NCBI GenBank assembly: GCA_022605405.1
Contig: JABYQQ010000002.1
Span: 868,001 to 932,000 of the forward strand
Direction: 5' to 3'
Source of the DNA: Earliella scabrosa
Taxonomy: Eukaryota > Basidiomycota > Agaricomycetes > Polyporales > Polyporaceae
DNA length: 64,000 nt
Part shown: positions 23,361-35,069 of the stretch, piece by piece
Numbering within the stretch: the stretch's first letter is position 1
Layout: every line of letters begins with the position of its first letter
Notes under the pieces: generated by a model
What the model saw: only the letters and a program-made list of their open reading frames with translations
Told to the model about the DNA's origin: nothing
Database searches by the model: none
Position numbers and translations under genes: made by a program

Positions 23361-24322
23361 CTATACATGCATCCACCATTTGTCCTCACCCTCGTCGAGC
23401 TCAGCATCCTCCACGTGATCTTCACCCTCGACATCTGTGTCATACCCGGCCTCTCCTAGCTCTGCCTCCATCGCTGCCAGTTCTTCGGCGATGTAGCTCG
23501 AGCCGGCGTACTGCTTCCAACGAGTCGCCAGTCGTGGGGAGGTCACAAACGAAACCCCAACCTCTTGGATGGTATCCATGATGTGGGCAGGAACGCAGTC
23601 GCGTTGACTCGTCCCATGCCACATGCGCGGTCGCCACGCCACGAGAGAGTTCGCAGCACTCTCGACCTTGAGACCGTACTGAGGAAGGTAGAAGTTGCCC
23701 CTTGCTGCGGGACCACGCGTGCGAGTTAACGTCCAAGAGATGAGCCAACGATGAGGGCAGCACTCGAAGTGCGTGCGCCTAGATGAGAGTCAGAGTCGAC
23801 GATGTGCAGGAGTGGATATGACCCGCACCGCGCACAATTGACAGGTGAACGACGCCGACGGTGGTGTCAGAGGAACAGCGGAGAAGTTGAACCAGGGGCC
23901 GCTTGTCGGTAATGGCGTCTGCAAGAAGGTAGACAGTAGTGTACGGGCCTTCAGCAGCGTAGGGTGTATCGTCTGGGGCCATCCGCGGGAGGAAGTGCTG
24001 ACGAAGATACGCTTGGTATGTCTGTATTATGGGTGCAGGAAGTGCGCTGGGGCCATATTCCAGAAGGATGCGCAGATCGAGCTTTCACGATACTGCAGAT
24101 CGGCGATGGAAGCTGGATCCTTCGCTAGCTTCGTGGAGCGGAGGTTGCGAGCCCAATGGCATGCCCCATGGACATTGTGCGCGATCCCGGGGTAAACCCA
24201 GTGTGTCCTATGTGACCGGGGTCGTCGAGCTGACGATTCGTCAGAACGGTACAACATGGGAATCCTGCAATACTTCTCTCAGCAGGCGAAGAAAGCCGAC
24301 CAAGGGTCAGAAAGCTTGACAT
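23361..24322 (-). pseudogene. Fragment resembling a fungal Tet-like 2-oxoglutarate/Fe(II) oxygenase
   Basis: The best-supported exon is 23704-23361 (acceptor cccgcag). It reads GNFYLPQYGLKVESAANSLV and then AWRPRMWHGTSQRD, GVSFVTSPRLATRWKQY and an acidic tail. The G(N/G)xYLP-QYGL ... AWxPxxxHGTS pattern is what I recall for the C-terminal half of the jelly-roll core in Agaricomycete Tet/JBP-like oxygenases, where the His of HGTS would be the distal iron ligand. Upstream frames (HWARNLRSTKLAKDPASIAD; YLRQHFLPRMAPDD) may be earlier exons but do not join cleanly, and no proximal HxD iron-binding motif is visible. It is therefore probably broken or incompletely read. Known background: expansions of Tet/JBP genes in these fungi are linked to KDZ and Plavaka transposons. 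Here the fragment sits between a Plavaka remnant and a Tnp2 element. Confidence 0.4.
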
Positions 24323-25497
24323 TCATGTGCTGCACCAGCTGACCGCGTCGGCGCGAGCGGTTGGAAAGAGGGCGAGGCGAATGAGTTCTAGTCATGCAGG
24401 GCTAGCGCGCGACTAGAACCCACCCACGCACGACAGGAGGGAACGATTCTGGGATAGCCTCTGTGGACGTGCCAGTAAAGCCCTCAAGAGCTGTTTGGAA
24501 AGCTTTCTGGCGTCGCGCTTTCGCATCCTTTGCCCCCTGGCGAGCCATCGCGGATGCCGATGTGCCCTATTCAACTGCGGGTTAGATCGATATCTGGAAA
24601 TCGGCAAGGAACTCACAACGGCAGTGGACGAGCTCTGCAACTCTGTGCAGCGATTGGCGCTAACATGGAGGAGTGTGAAGTTACACTCACTGGGCGTGAA
24701 CACGATGTGCGGGAGATGGTAGCTTCGTGACTCGTCGGCCCTTGCCTTATATTTGTGTGTGTTTGGGCGGGCGTCTGTGATGTGCAGCCTCAGCCGCATC
24801 GACGCACTACTAGTACATAGCTCGGCTGTGCGCTGGCTGCCAGCGCTGTGTACACCGCAGATGGCCTGGACTGCATGGAGTAACTCCCTCTACTACAACC
24901 CGCACTGCTGCCTGATAGTTCTCCGCGCCCCTCTCGTGTGCCGTTCGCTTGTCGCCGTTCGCCAATGGCGCATTTCTCCAGCAGCGTGCGGCGATCCTGC
25001 GAGATGAGCATGCTGGTCTGCGCAAAAGATTGCACCCACGAATGCCACATGTGCCACCTCCTTCTAGCCCGGTCGTCAATTGTTGGCATCGCTCAGCATC
25101 TGTTGCCCATACTCAAACAGTTTTGGCAGGGAACCTTGCGCCTGCACGAGCCCTGGGCCGCTTTAGCTACAAGAGAAATCCCAGACTGGACGAAGGCGGA
25201 CTACTAGGCCCTCCCTTTGCTCCGCCGCCTCATGGGGGTAAGGAGGCATATGAATAGCGTAGGCGGGCACGGCGTGCGCGTTCAACGAACCCGTTGCTTC
25301 ACTGAGACTGCTCCCTATCCAGATAGGATATAAGCATCTTATAGTTGGGTCGATGACGAAGAAAGAAGTGTGCAATAACAATTGAAGGTAAAGTTTGAAC
25401 TAGCCTAAAGCAGACATTAGCAGTGGGGGAGCACCGCAAAGATAAATCACAAGCGATCCCTAGGAACTCTTGCGGGTCCGAGACATTACGATCAAGT
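24323..25497. other. No confident gene
   Basis: Overlapping frames of 75-128 codons on both strands. A plus-strand piece ending in YKRNPRLDEGGLLGPPFAPP (about 25.16-25.25 kb) has coding-like composition but no model. The right part should include one end of the Tnp2 element, but no terminal inverted repeat was found by eye. Confidence 0.35.
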
Positions 25498-28400
25498 CTA
25501 TGAATACATTGGTAAATTTGTGGATACGCGCGCATTAGCAATGACCGTGCTCACCTGACTGAGGTCTACGACAACAACATGATCTTCGGTGATTCCATAC
25601 CGCGCAAATTGCGTGAGCACCCAGGAAGTGTGAACTTCTTCCAGACGGTCTGACAAATGTGATGACCAAAGTCGAGCAGGAAAGTCCGGCCATCGGGTGA
25701 ACGGATCGGGGCGGTCAAGTTTGGCGAGGGAATACCGACGCACTGCAAAGCGAGGGATCCTTCCGATGGAGAAAATGTACTCTATCTGTCCTGGGATGGC
25801 CGGTACCGATCTGTCCCCTGAAGGATAGAACAGAATTTGGCTGTTCCCCAGGTGGGTACGTGCTTGGGAGTACACGACGTGGTCCGCTCGAAGCCGTGCC
25901 TGTAACAGCACGTGCGTGTCTTTAACCAGGGTCTTCAGAGCGTCCGGGGTCTTATCCAGTGGTGCCGAAGTCAGCGGAAGATCCTCGCTGGCCATCGTCA
26001 GCTCCTGAGAATGTCCATTGCTGTCGGAAGGATCTCCGTATAGCCTTTCAAATAATGCTTTGCACTGCCGCATGGGCAACGGACATTCGTCCCTTGAGAG
26101 CCACCGTCTTAGACTGGCGGCACGTAAGAATGCACGATGGATGGACCGCTCAAGTTCCCCTATATGTAGGCATGAGCGAAATTCGTGTATACAGATGGAA
26201 TGAAATGCACAAACCGAATCTGTGGTTCGTGGGCAAGCGTTGCAATTGACCGATGAGACGTTCAAAGGGGAAACACCACCACGAATGAACTGGTCCAAAC
26301 AATTCGAGGAAATCCGGGATATGGAAGGACATGTGGTGGATAGATTCAAATTGTAGATGGGGAAAAATAACCCGTAGATCGCGTATGTAGTTGGTGAGAT
26401 AGTCGCGATATCGGGCAATACGACGAGCTGTGGTTGTGCGCTTACATGCCAAAGTCACGGCGCATACGAGCTGCATGGTGTGGTTGAGGATCCGAGTGAA
26501 CTGAGGGTCGAGGCACGGTTCATAGGCAAACAGGAAGATCATGGTGATGGGGAGGTAGAGAGTGAACACAGTTCTCCACTCATCGGCCTTTGGGGTGCCT
26601 ACCGCGGCCGCACCAAATCTCCTCGGAACGGAAGAGACCCACGACGGCGTCACAGTATGCTCGATGACGTGATGGAATTTGTGGAGCACCTCCGGTGTAA
26701 TGCATTTAGTGTCTACTGAATCCGACTTGAGTGGTTGTTGCAATCGCTAATCAAATGGGTGAGTGGTTAGGAAGATGTGGAGACTGAAAGCACGTACCCA
26801 TTGCACTAACGCCCGAGCAATATCAGCCTTGAGTATCCGGTTCTTCTTCCCCGAAGGGATTGCGGTGATACCAATGTCATTGAGCACATGCGTAAGCGGG
26901 CGATGACCCCGCTTGGCCAGATATCGCTCCAGCTGAGCGGCAAAACGATCTATATCGCCTTTGCCTGGGGCCTCTTCCTCCTGTAGTTCCGATACGAGTG
27001 CCAGGTGTATCTTCTCTATGTCCTTGATCTCCTTCTCCGTCCATTCGCTAGCTCCACCATTCTTCCCAACCTTATCCGGTAATGTGAAGTCCCATGCAAA
27101 AGCCGGTGGTCGTACATTCGTGAGAGCGTCTTTTTCAGTTAACCGCAAGGCCTGTAGGCAGTGGAACTTGACAAGACCTTCCAAGAGGCAGTGCATACTG
27201 TCGACGACGAGTTGCCTGGAGGGATCCCAGTACGGAAGCCTCCATAATGGAGACCAACGAACGCCATGTTCCTCAAAGATCTCCTTCCGCTCGGCACTGC
27301 TTGAAGCATCACGCCATCGCTCCGCGGCGGATCGCAGGCTACTGACGTCGCGACGATGCCAACGCTCACAATCATGACGCCCTCGCAAGTCTTTCCAGTT
27401 CTTGATGATCTTCCCGTTTTCGTCCCGCACGTCCCAACAGTCGCATACTGAACAGAATATCTTCGACGTTGACGGAGACAGTTGCGCCGTTTTCCGAGCA
27501 GACGGAAGATCGCAAACAACAATCGCGATGGCCGCTCGTGCCAGTCGACCATCGGGCTTCAGCGCAGTTCGGCTGAGTCGGAGACCGTTGTGCCATGCGC
27601 CAAGCATGTCGGTGACTAGGGGGTCGATGTAATGATTCAACTCCGTCAACGATGGTTCGGACGGGCCTGGGATGATACCAAGGAGGAACATGTGCTCGGG
27701 CTTGTACCGGATCTCGACCGGAAGTTCGAGACAAGCCAATGCGATGATTCCCAAAGATGTGCTTGGCCCACGTACGTGCATGCCCTCCGTGGCAAAGAAG
27801 TCAATGCAGAGGGAAAACGTCAGCCGTGCCTCGTCACCGCCAACGGAATAGAGCTGTCCGTCATGGCCTCTGAGTGTCCGGAGATACTGGGCATCAAATG
27901 GCGTCTTCACGATATGTGGGACCGGTTGCTGAACAGATGAAGACGATTGCATGATGTGACGTTCTAGCGTGGGAGAGGAAAAGAGTCCGGCCACATAGTC
28001 CTCGAAGGAATGCGCGGTGAACGTCTTCAAGGGGCGACCACCGTCATCAAGCAGACGAGCGTTGCATTGAGACTCGGGTGTTCGCTGGTTGGAGCAAAGC
28101 GCAGGGTAAGGGGTAGGTCCATCCGCCGGGTCGTAATTCGCATGGCATTCAACGCAGACTGCGCGTACGGTGACCCTTCCATCCATACAGAATTTCGACG
28201 CGATAGTATCCAATGTGAGCGGCAATTGATCCAACGTCTGACGCGGCAAGCATGCATCGCCGACATAATCGCAGATAAGGGAGAAGATGATGCGCAACAT
28301 GCCCACGAGGAAGTCTCCGTCGCGACGGCTGATCCCAATGACAACCTGACAAATGACGACGAGGAGGAAGCACATCTGGGTCAAGATATTGTAATCGTCT

Positions 28401-29173
28401 ACCGGGCGATGGAAGTGAGTTTCTGGGAGTTCAAATTAGCCGCTACCCCCGGGATAGAAGAAGAGCAAAGTGGGAGACTGACTCGTATCAACGAATTTCG
28501 GCTCGTCGGTGCAGACAACCTTACTCCACTGTGCAAGGATCCCACGGAGGTTGGCCAGCCTGGTGGATAGTTCCTCCCGAGCTTCGCGCACACCGCGATC
28601 TTGACTATTCAGCGACTCAAGGGACGTTTGAGCTTGCTTAAGGTAATGACGGAGCTCGTAGTAGAGCTGTAGTGTTGGGATATGGACCACTCTCTGTTCC
28701 CACTGACCTACATCGGCACGAATTCGTCCGGCGATGTTCAGTTGTGTCTGGATAGATTTCTGAGCAGCAGAGGTACGGGGAAGTCGCCGGGGAAGCGCAT
28801 CCCCCGATGACTCCGTCTCGGAAGTTGGAGGGTTGGCCGCTGGAGTGGCGGCCATAGCCTGGGAGAATCTCGTCGCAAACGAATCGGCCTTCACCTGGTG
28901 TAGAGTGTCGTATATGGCCGAGACTACCTCAGGGTTAGCTTGCGGGGTGATGGGCACATGGCTTGTTTGGAAATCAGCCCGAGAAGTCCACAGTCGGCTG
29001 GGTTGGGGATCGGTAGGTCCTTCATCGGCAATCGTCATCGCCAGAACTTGATTGCTAAGTTCTTCGACGTCATGACATTCATCGACCGAAGTAGAAGCGG
29101 TGCTGTTACGGGGAATGGGAGCAGAAACATATCGCTCTCTCCGACGAGCTAGCGCGGTCGGGTTGGCGGGCAT
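25498..29173 (-). CDS. Tnp2-family (CACTA-type, Transposase_21-like) transposase, apparently intact
   Basis: Exons 29173-28447, 28398-26798, 26746-26215 and 26159-25498 total 3522 nt (1173 aa), with introns of 48, 51 and 55 bp all in phase. The N-terminal ~240 residues are low complexity plus helices. A Cys motif CVECHANYDPADG follows near residue 320. The catalytic core shows FSLCIDFFATEG (about 435), AIVVCDLPSARK (about 533), a Cys/Asp-rich KIFCSVCDCWD (about 555) and the hallmark VDSMHCLLEGL (about 630). The C-terminal block (TPSWVSSVPRRFG, KADEWRT, LFGPVHSWWCFPFERL, LRRWLSRDE) is typical of the family in Basidiomycota. The enzyme would cut and paste its own element in the nucleus. No premature stop was seen, so the copy may be recent or still selected. 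Element ends were not located. Confidence 0.88.
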
Positions 29174-29488
29174 CTCTGGAGAGAAACTGAGGCAATTTCT
29201 GGCCTACAGTTCACGCATCATGTGAGGTTAGTACAACTGTGGGCATGCATAGAGATCTAGAAACACACTCGCCGAAGACTTGAACACGCGACGCTGTTCC
29301 ACTGAATCTGCAGCGCATTCGACACCACAAGACGCGAGAGAGATGTTGCAGGCAGCGCAGTCAACACCGCAGTGCAGCCAGCTTGGGAGATCCGGCGCGA
29401 TATCTGGAGGAGGAATGAAAGAAGAAGTAGAGCGCACTGAACGCATGCAGCGCCCTCTAGCGCTTGTCTTGGGAAAAAGGTGCACCGG

Positions 29489-29495
29489 TATAAAT
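29489..29495 (+). promoter_or_regulatory. TATA box
   Basis: TATAAAT lies 147 bp upstream of the ATG at 29636 and is followed by a CT-rich leader, as in many basidiomycete promoters. Confidence 0.55.
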
Positions 29496-29635
29496 TACGC
29501 GGCGGGCCCATTTCGGACCAGGGCGCGACTGGCGTTCCCTCTTCCCTCCACTCACCACAACCATTCCACATCCTCCCCTCCGCTCCCACACCATTAGTCC
29601 ATCTCTCGTTCATCTCTGCATCACCACGTCATACA

Positions 29636-30511
29636 ATGTCTCGTGAGTTTGCCGATATCGATCTATCGCTCAATGTATGCTGACGTGTCGGGTCACTAGC
29701 AGTGGCAGTTACGGATGTTCCCAAATCCCCGGAGACCTCATCCCTGGTGACCTCATCGGACGCCTTTCCCCTGAAGATCATGCGAATCAACGATTGGGAA
29801 GGGAAAGTTCACCAGACTTTCAACTCGGCCTTGACGATCCACGGTGGCACCGGGAGTAGTTTCTGTGGTGGATGGAACGAGCTCCTCCACCTCGCCTTCT
29901 CGCCGAGCGAGGGAGCTCAGGCTACATCGGGATCACAATTCGTCGTGTGGCCCCAAATGGCCCCGACACACCCTCTCGACGCCTCACCGATCGACTACAG
30001 GGGCGTCGATTCTCAGGCGCTGGAGCTCTTCGTCTGCACGCACGACCGTGACGTTCTGTTGTTTGTGCAGATGAATGATGTCAGCCAACTCCGTTCTCCC
30101 AGCGCTCGCGCTGACGCGGACGCAAGGATTCGTGCTGCGTACAACGTCTACGTTCACAAGTCCAAATATCCCACACTCTACGCCATCTCCGCGTTCGGAA
30201 ACCTGGTTCGCTTCTACAAGGGGACCAAGCACACGGGCATTGTCTCTCCGGCGTACGTACGTCGCGCCTGGCACCGAATGGTGCCGGCGAATTACCTCGA
30301 AGGCGCGTGGAAAGTGGACATTCTGTCGCACACCGGCCTCCAGAAGATGCGTCGGCTTGTCAAGTACATCGCGGCGATGTGCAACGTTGACATGGAGCAG
30401 AACGAGGTTGATTTGGTGGCCACAGCCAGCGATGAGGAGGTCGTCACGGAGGATGAGCTGGGAGACTTGGAGGAGTCGGGGGACGACCATGGTGAGAACT
30501 CGAGGAGGTAA
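29636..30511 (+). CDS. Agaricomycete hypothetical protein with PD-(D/E)XK nuclease-like layout, active-site motif substituted
   Basis: A 7-nt first exon (29636-29642, ATGTCTC) splices to 29700-30511 (272 aa; an alternative acceptor 3 nt downstream also keeps frame). The order of blocks, LELFVCTHDRDVLLFVQMND, ARADADARIRAAYNVY, TLYAISAFGNLVRFYK and WKVDILSHTGLQKMRRLVKY, matches a mushroom family. In that family the first block usually reads like hhhFFhEhKpp, the E-x-K signature of PD-(D/E)XK folds. Here the corresponding positions read Q-M-N, so nuclease activity is unlikely if the alignment is right. The C-terminus is acidic. The TATA box, tiny leader exon and clean frame indicate a real gene. 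Fold assignment is by recalled pattern, not by search. Confidence 0.7.
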
Positions 30512-31125
30512 ACTCCCCTAGTTGTCAAGGAGCCCTTGGACCAGCCGTCGGTCCAGCCGTTACTACGGCTACGGCTCAAAGATGAGGCCTTCGTTCTACC
30601 ACTACCCCGCATACCCAGCCACTCGTATGGAGGTCACGCCGCTTCGCGCAATGTGTACCAGACGACTCCGGGCGAGATGGGTCAGGCTGTCGTGTTACCG
30701 TACGCTGTTGTGTTTCCGTTCCTCCTGCGCGTTGAGTCTATTATCACCTCCCGTGTTGTCGCCCCTCGTTGTCGTCATCACCGCATTTACAACTTTTCAT
30801 GTATGTCGTTTCCGTGGCTATGGGCATTCTCGAATGTGTGTAACTTGTCTCGATTGCGAGGTGTGTTGTGCTCGGCGCCTGGCTCGTCGTCCAGCTCGAG
30901 TGCGTGACACGATCCGGGATCCCCCATCAAATACTCTCCTCCCATCAGTCCTCCCATCGTAGAGCCGCGAAGCTGCAGGAGAGCCTGTAGAAGGTCTGGA
31001 ACCTGCGAGCCGACTTATTGTCTTTGCTCGAGGGACCACGAGTCACGCGACCGCTCGGAGTGCCGAGTGGCACATTCCTGCTCCCACTCATACCTCTCCA
31101 CTCCCGCTCATCTTCCGACTCATCC

Positions 31126-32384
31126 ATGGCTTCTGGACCACTCAACACTGTCCCCTTCGTTCCACTGAAAACATCTCCACCTACGATCGACGATGTCATC
31201 AAGTCCTTGATGGATCAGCTTGACAGGTGAGGACAGGGTGGCTCAAGTTCGATTCAGCTCGTACTAACATTATCCAGCGCACGAGACGCACTCCTAATTC
31301 CTGCAGATATGGCCAAATGGGCTGCCATATTGTCAACTCGCTCGTTGTGCGATTACGATATCTTTGAGATCGCTGCTACGCACGAACTCACCCGCCGTCG
31401 TGGCGCGCTGCTTGAAACGTATGCCGACAACGACGAGCTTCCAGCCCTCATCGGCACCTTGGTTGCGGAAGCGGGCACCGCCGTAGATACAGTGGAACAT
31501 CTCTGGCAGCGGGTGAGTTGTGCCATTCCTACCCGAGCAGAGAATGACTTGCCAGATGAAGTTCCGAATGCTGTACGACGAACGGGTTCTTCATCTGCCG
31601 ACCGACCAACGCGAGATTATGAATACTGCCTACGGGGGGCTGGAGCGCCAGTGTGAGAATAATCGCGTGCACAACGCAGATGTTAAATTGTCGTTTGTGC
31701 GCTGGAAGCCGTGTTTCCAGCTCGTTCTAACTGAGGTACGGGGCCCATCTGTGCGATGGCGTTTACTGGCTGACGCACGTCCTAGGCTGGACACTCCGGA
31801 TACATGCAGACGCTACAGATGCGCCGTGCGTGGTTCGTGGAGACGTTCCCTGACAGGGTGACACGGCTCGTAGGCGAGCTGGTCCGAGTGTGCAGGGAGC
31901 GCGAACAGAATCGCACGGAGAGTACATCTCCACGGGACAAGGACCAAACGGCTTGGGGTACGCGTCAACGCACCCAACTGATGACGGGCGATTTGTGCAC
32001 TGCGGTTGCGGGGAACTGGGAGATCCTCGACAAGCTCGGCGAGAAACAGAAGGCCCTGCTCAATGTCCTCGAAGTGAGTTCCCCGCCGTCTCAGCATACA
32101 TTAATCTGTGAATGTCTGTACCTAGGTGACGATGCGCGTCGCCAAGCGCTATGTGACAACCCTCAGTTCACCCAGCGGCGAGCAGGAACACCCGTTCAGC
32201 GAGATCAGAGAGTCATTCCACCAATTCGAGCGTATCTGGTATCTAGCCTCCCGGCTGACTGAGGTGAGCGACTATCGATGTGCGTCGATCGTTGATGACT
32301 GACGCACGATAGACGTCCCACGGTATTGCGAGGACATTGGAGGGGCACATCGCCACTCTGGAGGGTGTCTACCCCGCGGAGTGA
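31126..32384 (+). CDS. Hypothetical protein, six exons
   Basis: Exons 31126-31226, 31278-31512, 31541-31735, 31786-32073, 32126-32263 and 32313-32384 total 1029 nt (342 aa). Every intron is GT-AG, and all but the 28-bp one at 31513-31540 are about 50 bp. The very short intron makes the exon 2/3 junction the least certain. Pieces in order: MASGPLNTVPFVPLKTSPP, SLCDYDIFEIAATHELTRRR, MTCQMKFRMLYDERVLHL, AGHSGYMQTLQMRRAWFVE, EILDKLGEKQKALLNVLE, SFHQFERIWYLASRLTE. The product is mostly helical, with no signal peptide, membrane segment or catalytic motif seen. It lies tandem to the nuclease-like gene, about 610 bp downstream. Function unknown. Confidence 0.7.
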
Positions 32385-32900
32385 ACAAGAGGTCGCGTTG
32401 AGTCCTGTTCCCTCCTGGAGAGATGCACCCAAGGGACTCGTACGGTACGTATGCGCGCGCTCTACTTCAAGTTGGCTGTGTGACTCGACATACATTGTAT
32501 AATTTTAGTTGTGGTGGAGTGCGCCAGATGGTGGGGCGAAACGACGGTATGAGGCCGACGGTGCCTGGAGGATAAGTGTTCGCACGTGGAATATGCGTCG
32601 AGGGGCCACGAGGGGCGACCACGAAGAGCGACGATGTGGGACGACGCGGTAAGGGGCTCGATGGACTCCGGGAACACGAAAATGGGGTGTCGAATGTAGC
32701 GTAGCGGGGGTGGTCGTGAACCTGATGAGGACAAGGGGGGCGGGAGTCGGAGAGGGAGGAAAGGGCTGGAGAACAACTTGGGCGGAGCCTCGCTCCCCTC
32801 CGTCTGTAGACGGGAGTCTGTGAGGACTCCTGCGTGTGAAGTCGTAACGCGCAGTCGTCTTCCGGCGTGTCAGGATTGATCGTCGAGCCTGGTGGTCATC

Positions 32901-32917
32901 GGGGGGGGGGGGGGGGG
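32901..32917. repeat. Homopolymer of 17 guanines
   Basis: Seventeen consecutive G on the plus strand. It is length-unstable in replication and sequencing, so the exact count may be unreliable. Confidence 0.85.
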
Positions 32918-33080
32918 CGAGGTAGACAAAATATTCGATCCTTGGAAGTGGTCATTGTCGTCAGTAGTCGGTGCGCGCGTGCGTTGTAAGTAGACAGACA
33001 CACTGAATCTTCGCGCGACCGACTTCGACTCGAAATTCTGAGGCGGACCGGCTTGTTTGCATCGTGGTGCGGTGTGGGCG

Positions 33081-33110
33081 CGAGCAGTCGCGAGCAGTCG
33101 CGAGCAGTCG
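33081..33110. repeat. Three exact copies of a 10-bp unit
   Basis: cgagcagtcg is repeated three times head to tail. Confidence 0.9.
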
Positions 33111-34487
33111 ATACACATGTAGCGCGGGTTGTCGGAGAATGTCAGCAAGGATCTATGAGTCTTCGTCATGAACGCACCGATGTCGATGGATATTCTGGGC
33201 CTCACGACGCCGAAGAACGTGTTTCGTGAGGGGTGTGATCAGCGTCGCATATGTCGAGCTGAGCGTGTTGATGCGTTGCGGCGCGAGCTTAGTAAGTTGT
33301 ATGATTATGATTCTCGCGTGCGTTCCAATCGTCATGGTCTTCTGAAAGGAGTTCGAAGATACGCTGGCCTCTGAGACTCTAGAACATCCGTCCACTACTC
33401 CATCGCATGACCTGCAGCAGCGCCGTCTCTCTGTCCACCATCCATCCGCCGAACGCTTGCGCACCCACGAGCCATGTATGTCTCCGTCCTGTGATGCGCT
33501 TCCCAGAGCACCGACGGGATGCCGGACCCCCGGACCCGACGAGATGTGGTGGATGCTTGGCGGGTACTTAGGTTGTGGAGGAAGTTCATTCCAAGCATGA
33601 GCTGATGTAATAATGACGAGTGCGCGGGAGAGCGAGCGGCGGAGCGCTCGTCATGTCGCTCGTACGGTTCGCTATAGTGGGGTATTGTGTACTGTGACTT
33701 ACTATGATCGACAAGAGGCGCAAACACCAACTCGGGTTGCAAGGAAGATGTGGGAAGCTCGTTCGAGTTCTACGGACGGGCCCCCGATATTCTGAGTCCT
33801 CGGTGAACGCCTTGACTTCGGGAAGCTGTTCAAGACGGTGGACCGCCTGAAGATGAAGCCCCATTCTTGCGCAAAGGCGTCGACGTCGTCCTGCGAGTGC
33901 GCCTTGACTGCTTCGTGCACGAGTTCAGACTGTGCAGGTGCAGCCCTGTCTGGTCAGGGCCATACGGAAGGATCTGCTGTCCTGTGTTCGCCCGCGGTTG
34001 AGAGGCATTGCTTTATGGAATATTCGCGGGGACGAACCTCGCCTCCGACTGTCCAGTTCTTCTCCCAACGCACTTGCGTCTCCGGAGTCTGAGAGGCGCT
34101 CGCGGAGCCCACGTTGCGCAACGGACGCATGGACATCTTGTCGTGTAGTCGAGGTATCAAAATAATGTATGGGCGTAACCAGAAGCATGGTAGGTGTTAG
34201 GACGCCATGACGTTGTAGTAGTCTGGTGGCGAGAATCCATCCGACCACGCAATGTCCAGTTCGTGGAGGACAATCGCAGCTCGTCGGATGAGGACTTGTG
34301 TCCGCAGTCGACACCGCATACCGACATACTGCAAGGTATGAATCAGTATGGGCAGTATGGGCAGAGCAACTATTTTCAGTAATCACGCACCACCGAATAT
34401 TGTCGTCGTCGTGGCTCGTCGGACGATGTTTGAGAATGCCACAACGTCCCAGCAGTCGACACCGCTTAGACGAGGCAAGTGGGGGAG

Positions 34488-34549
34488 AGATAGCGGCGAG
34501 GAGCGGCGGCGGCGGAGAAGATAGCGGCGAGGAGCGGCGGCGGCGGAGA
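34488..34549. repeat. 31-bp tandem duplication, GC-rich
   Basis: Two consecutive near-identical copies of a 31-bp purine-rich unit beginning agatagcggcgagg. Confidence 0.85.
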
Positions 34550-35069
34550 TGGCGACGACAAGGAGGGCGGCGGACTCCGCCCGAGTCTAAGCGCCGAAAA
34601 GGACTAGCGCGGGTCAGCCGTCGACGGCCAAACTTGGGCCAAACGCGTAGATACGGTGAGAGACAGTGTAATACTACTGTCCCCCAATGCCTCGACCTAG
34701 CCTGCTGCTGTAAGTGCGCGAGCGCGTCACTTAGCGTCGCTGGTTGAGCACGGAGCACGGACGGACTGACAGAAAAGGCATGTTTCTTCGCTCCAGTATG
34801 ATACAACATCGTACAACCCGACGTCCACTCCGATCCAACGCACAACACGTCGGACTGCCCCAAGCCATCAGGAACCGAGCTCCATCATCGCTCACGAGCC
34901 AGTGACGAGCTGTAGCACCCTGCGTCGCGCGTCCAACACGAGATCAGTGTCCGTACCCCATTCGACTCGAGCTCGTCCGTCAAACATCCGTACGAACCCG
35001 TCATGAGCTGTACATCCCAGGCTATAAATACACATACATGTCGTCGTTGCTATGGTCAGGAGTCCCCCC

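Larger units (their letters stand above)
32385..35069. other. No confident gene; several short repeats
   Basis: A 312-codon minus-strand frame (33925-34863) is Arg/Ser/Pro-rich over a GC-rich repeat and looks spurious. A minus-strand piece near 33.7-33.9 kb (DDVDAFAQEWGFIFRR) is coding-like but isolated. The stretch includes a 17-G run and two small tandem repeats listed separately. Confidence 0.35.

Noticed and set aside
26961..28570. Plus-strand frames of 100-186 codons
   Set aside because: Shadows of the long transposase exon on the minus strand.
25498..29173. Calling the transposase a KDZ (CxC-type) element
   Set aside because: The VDSMHCLLEG motif and the SWWCFPFERL block fit the Tnp2/Transposase_21 family better than the KDZ signature.
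33925..34863. 312-codon minus-strand frame
   Set aside because: Arg/Ser/Pro-rich translation over a GC-rich tandem duplication, overlapped by other open frames and with no conserved phrase.
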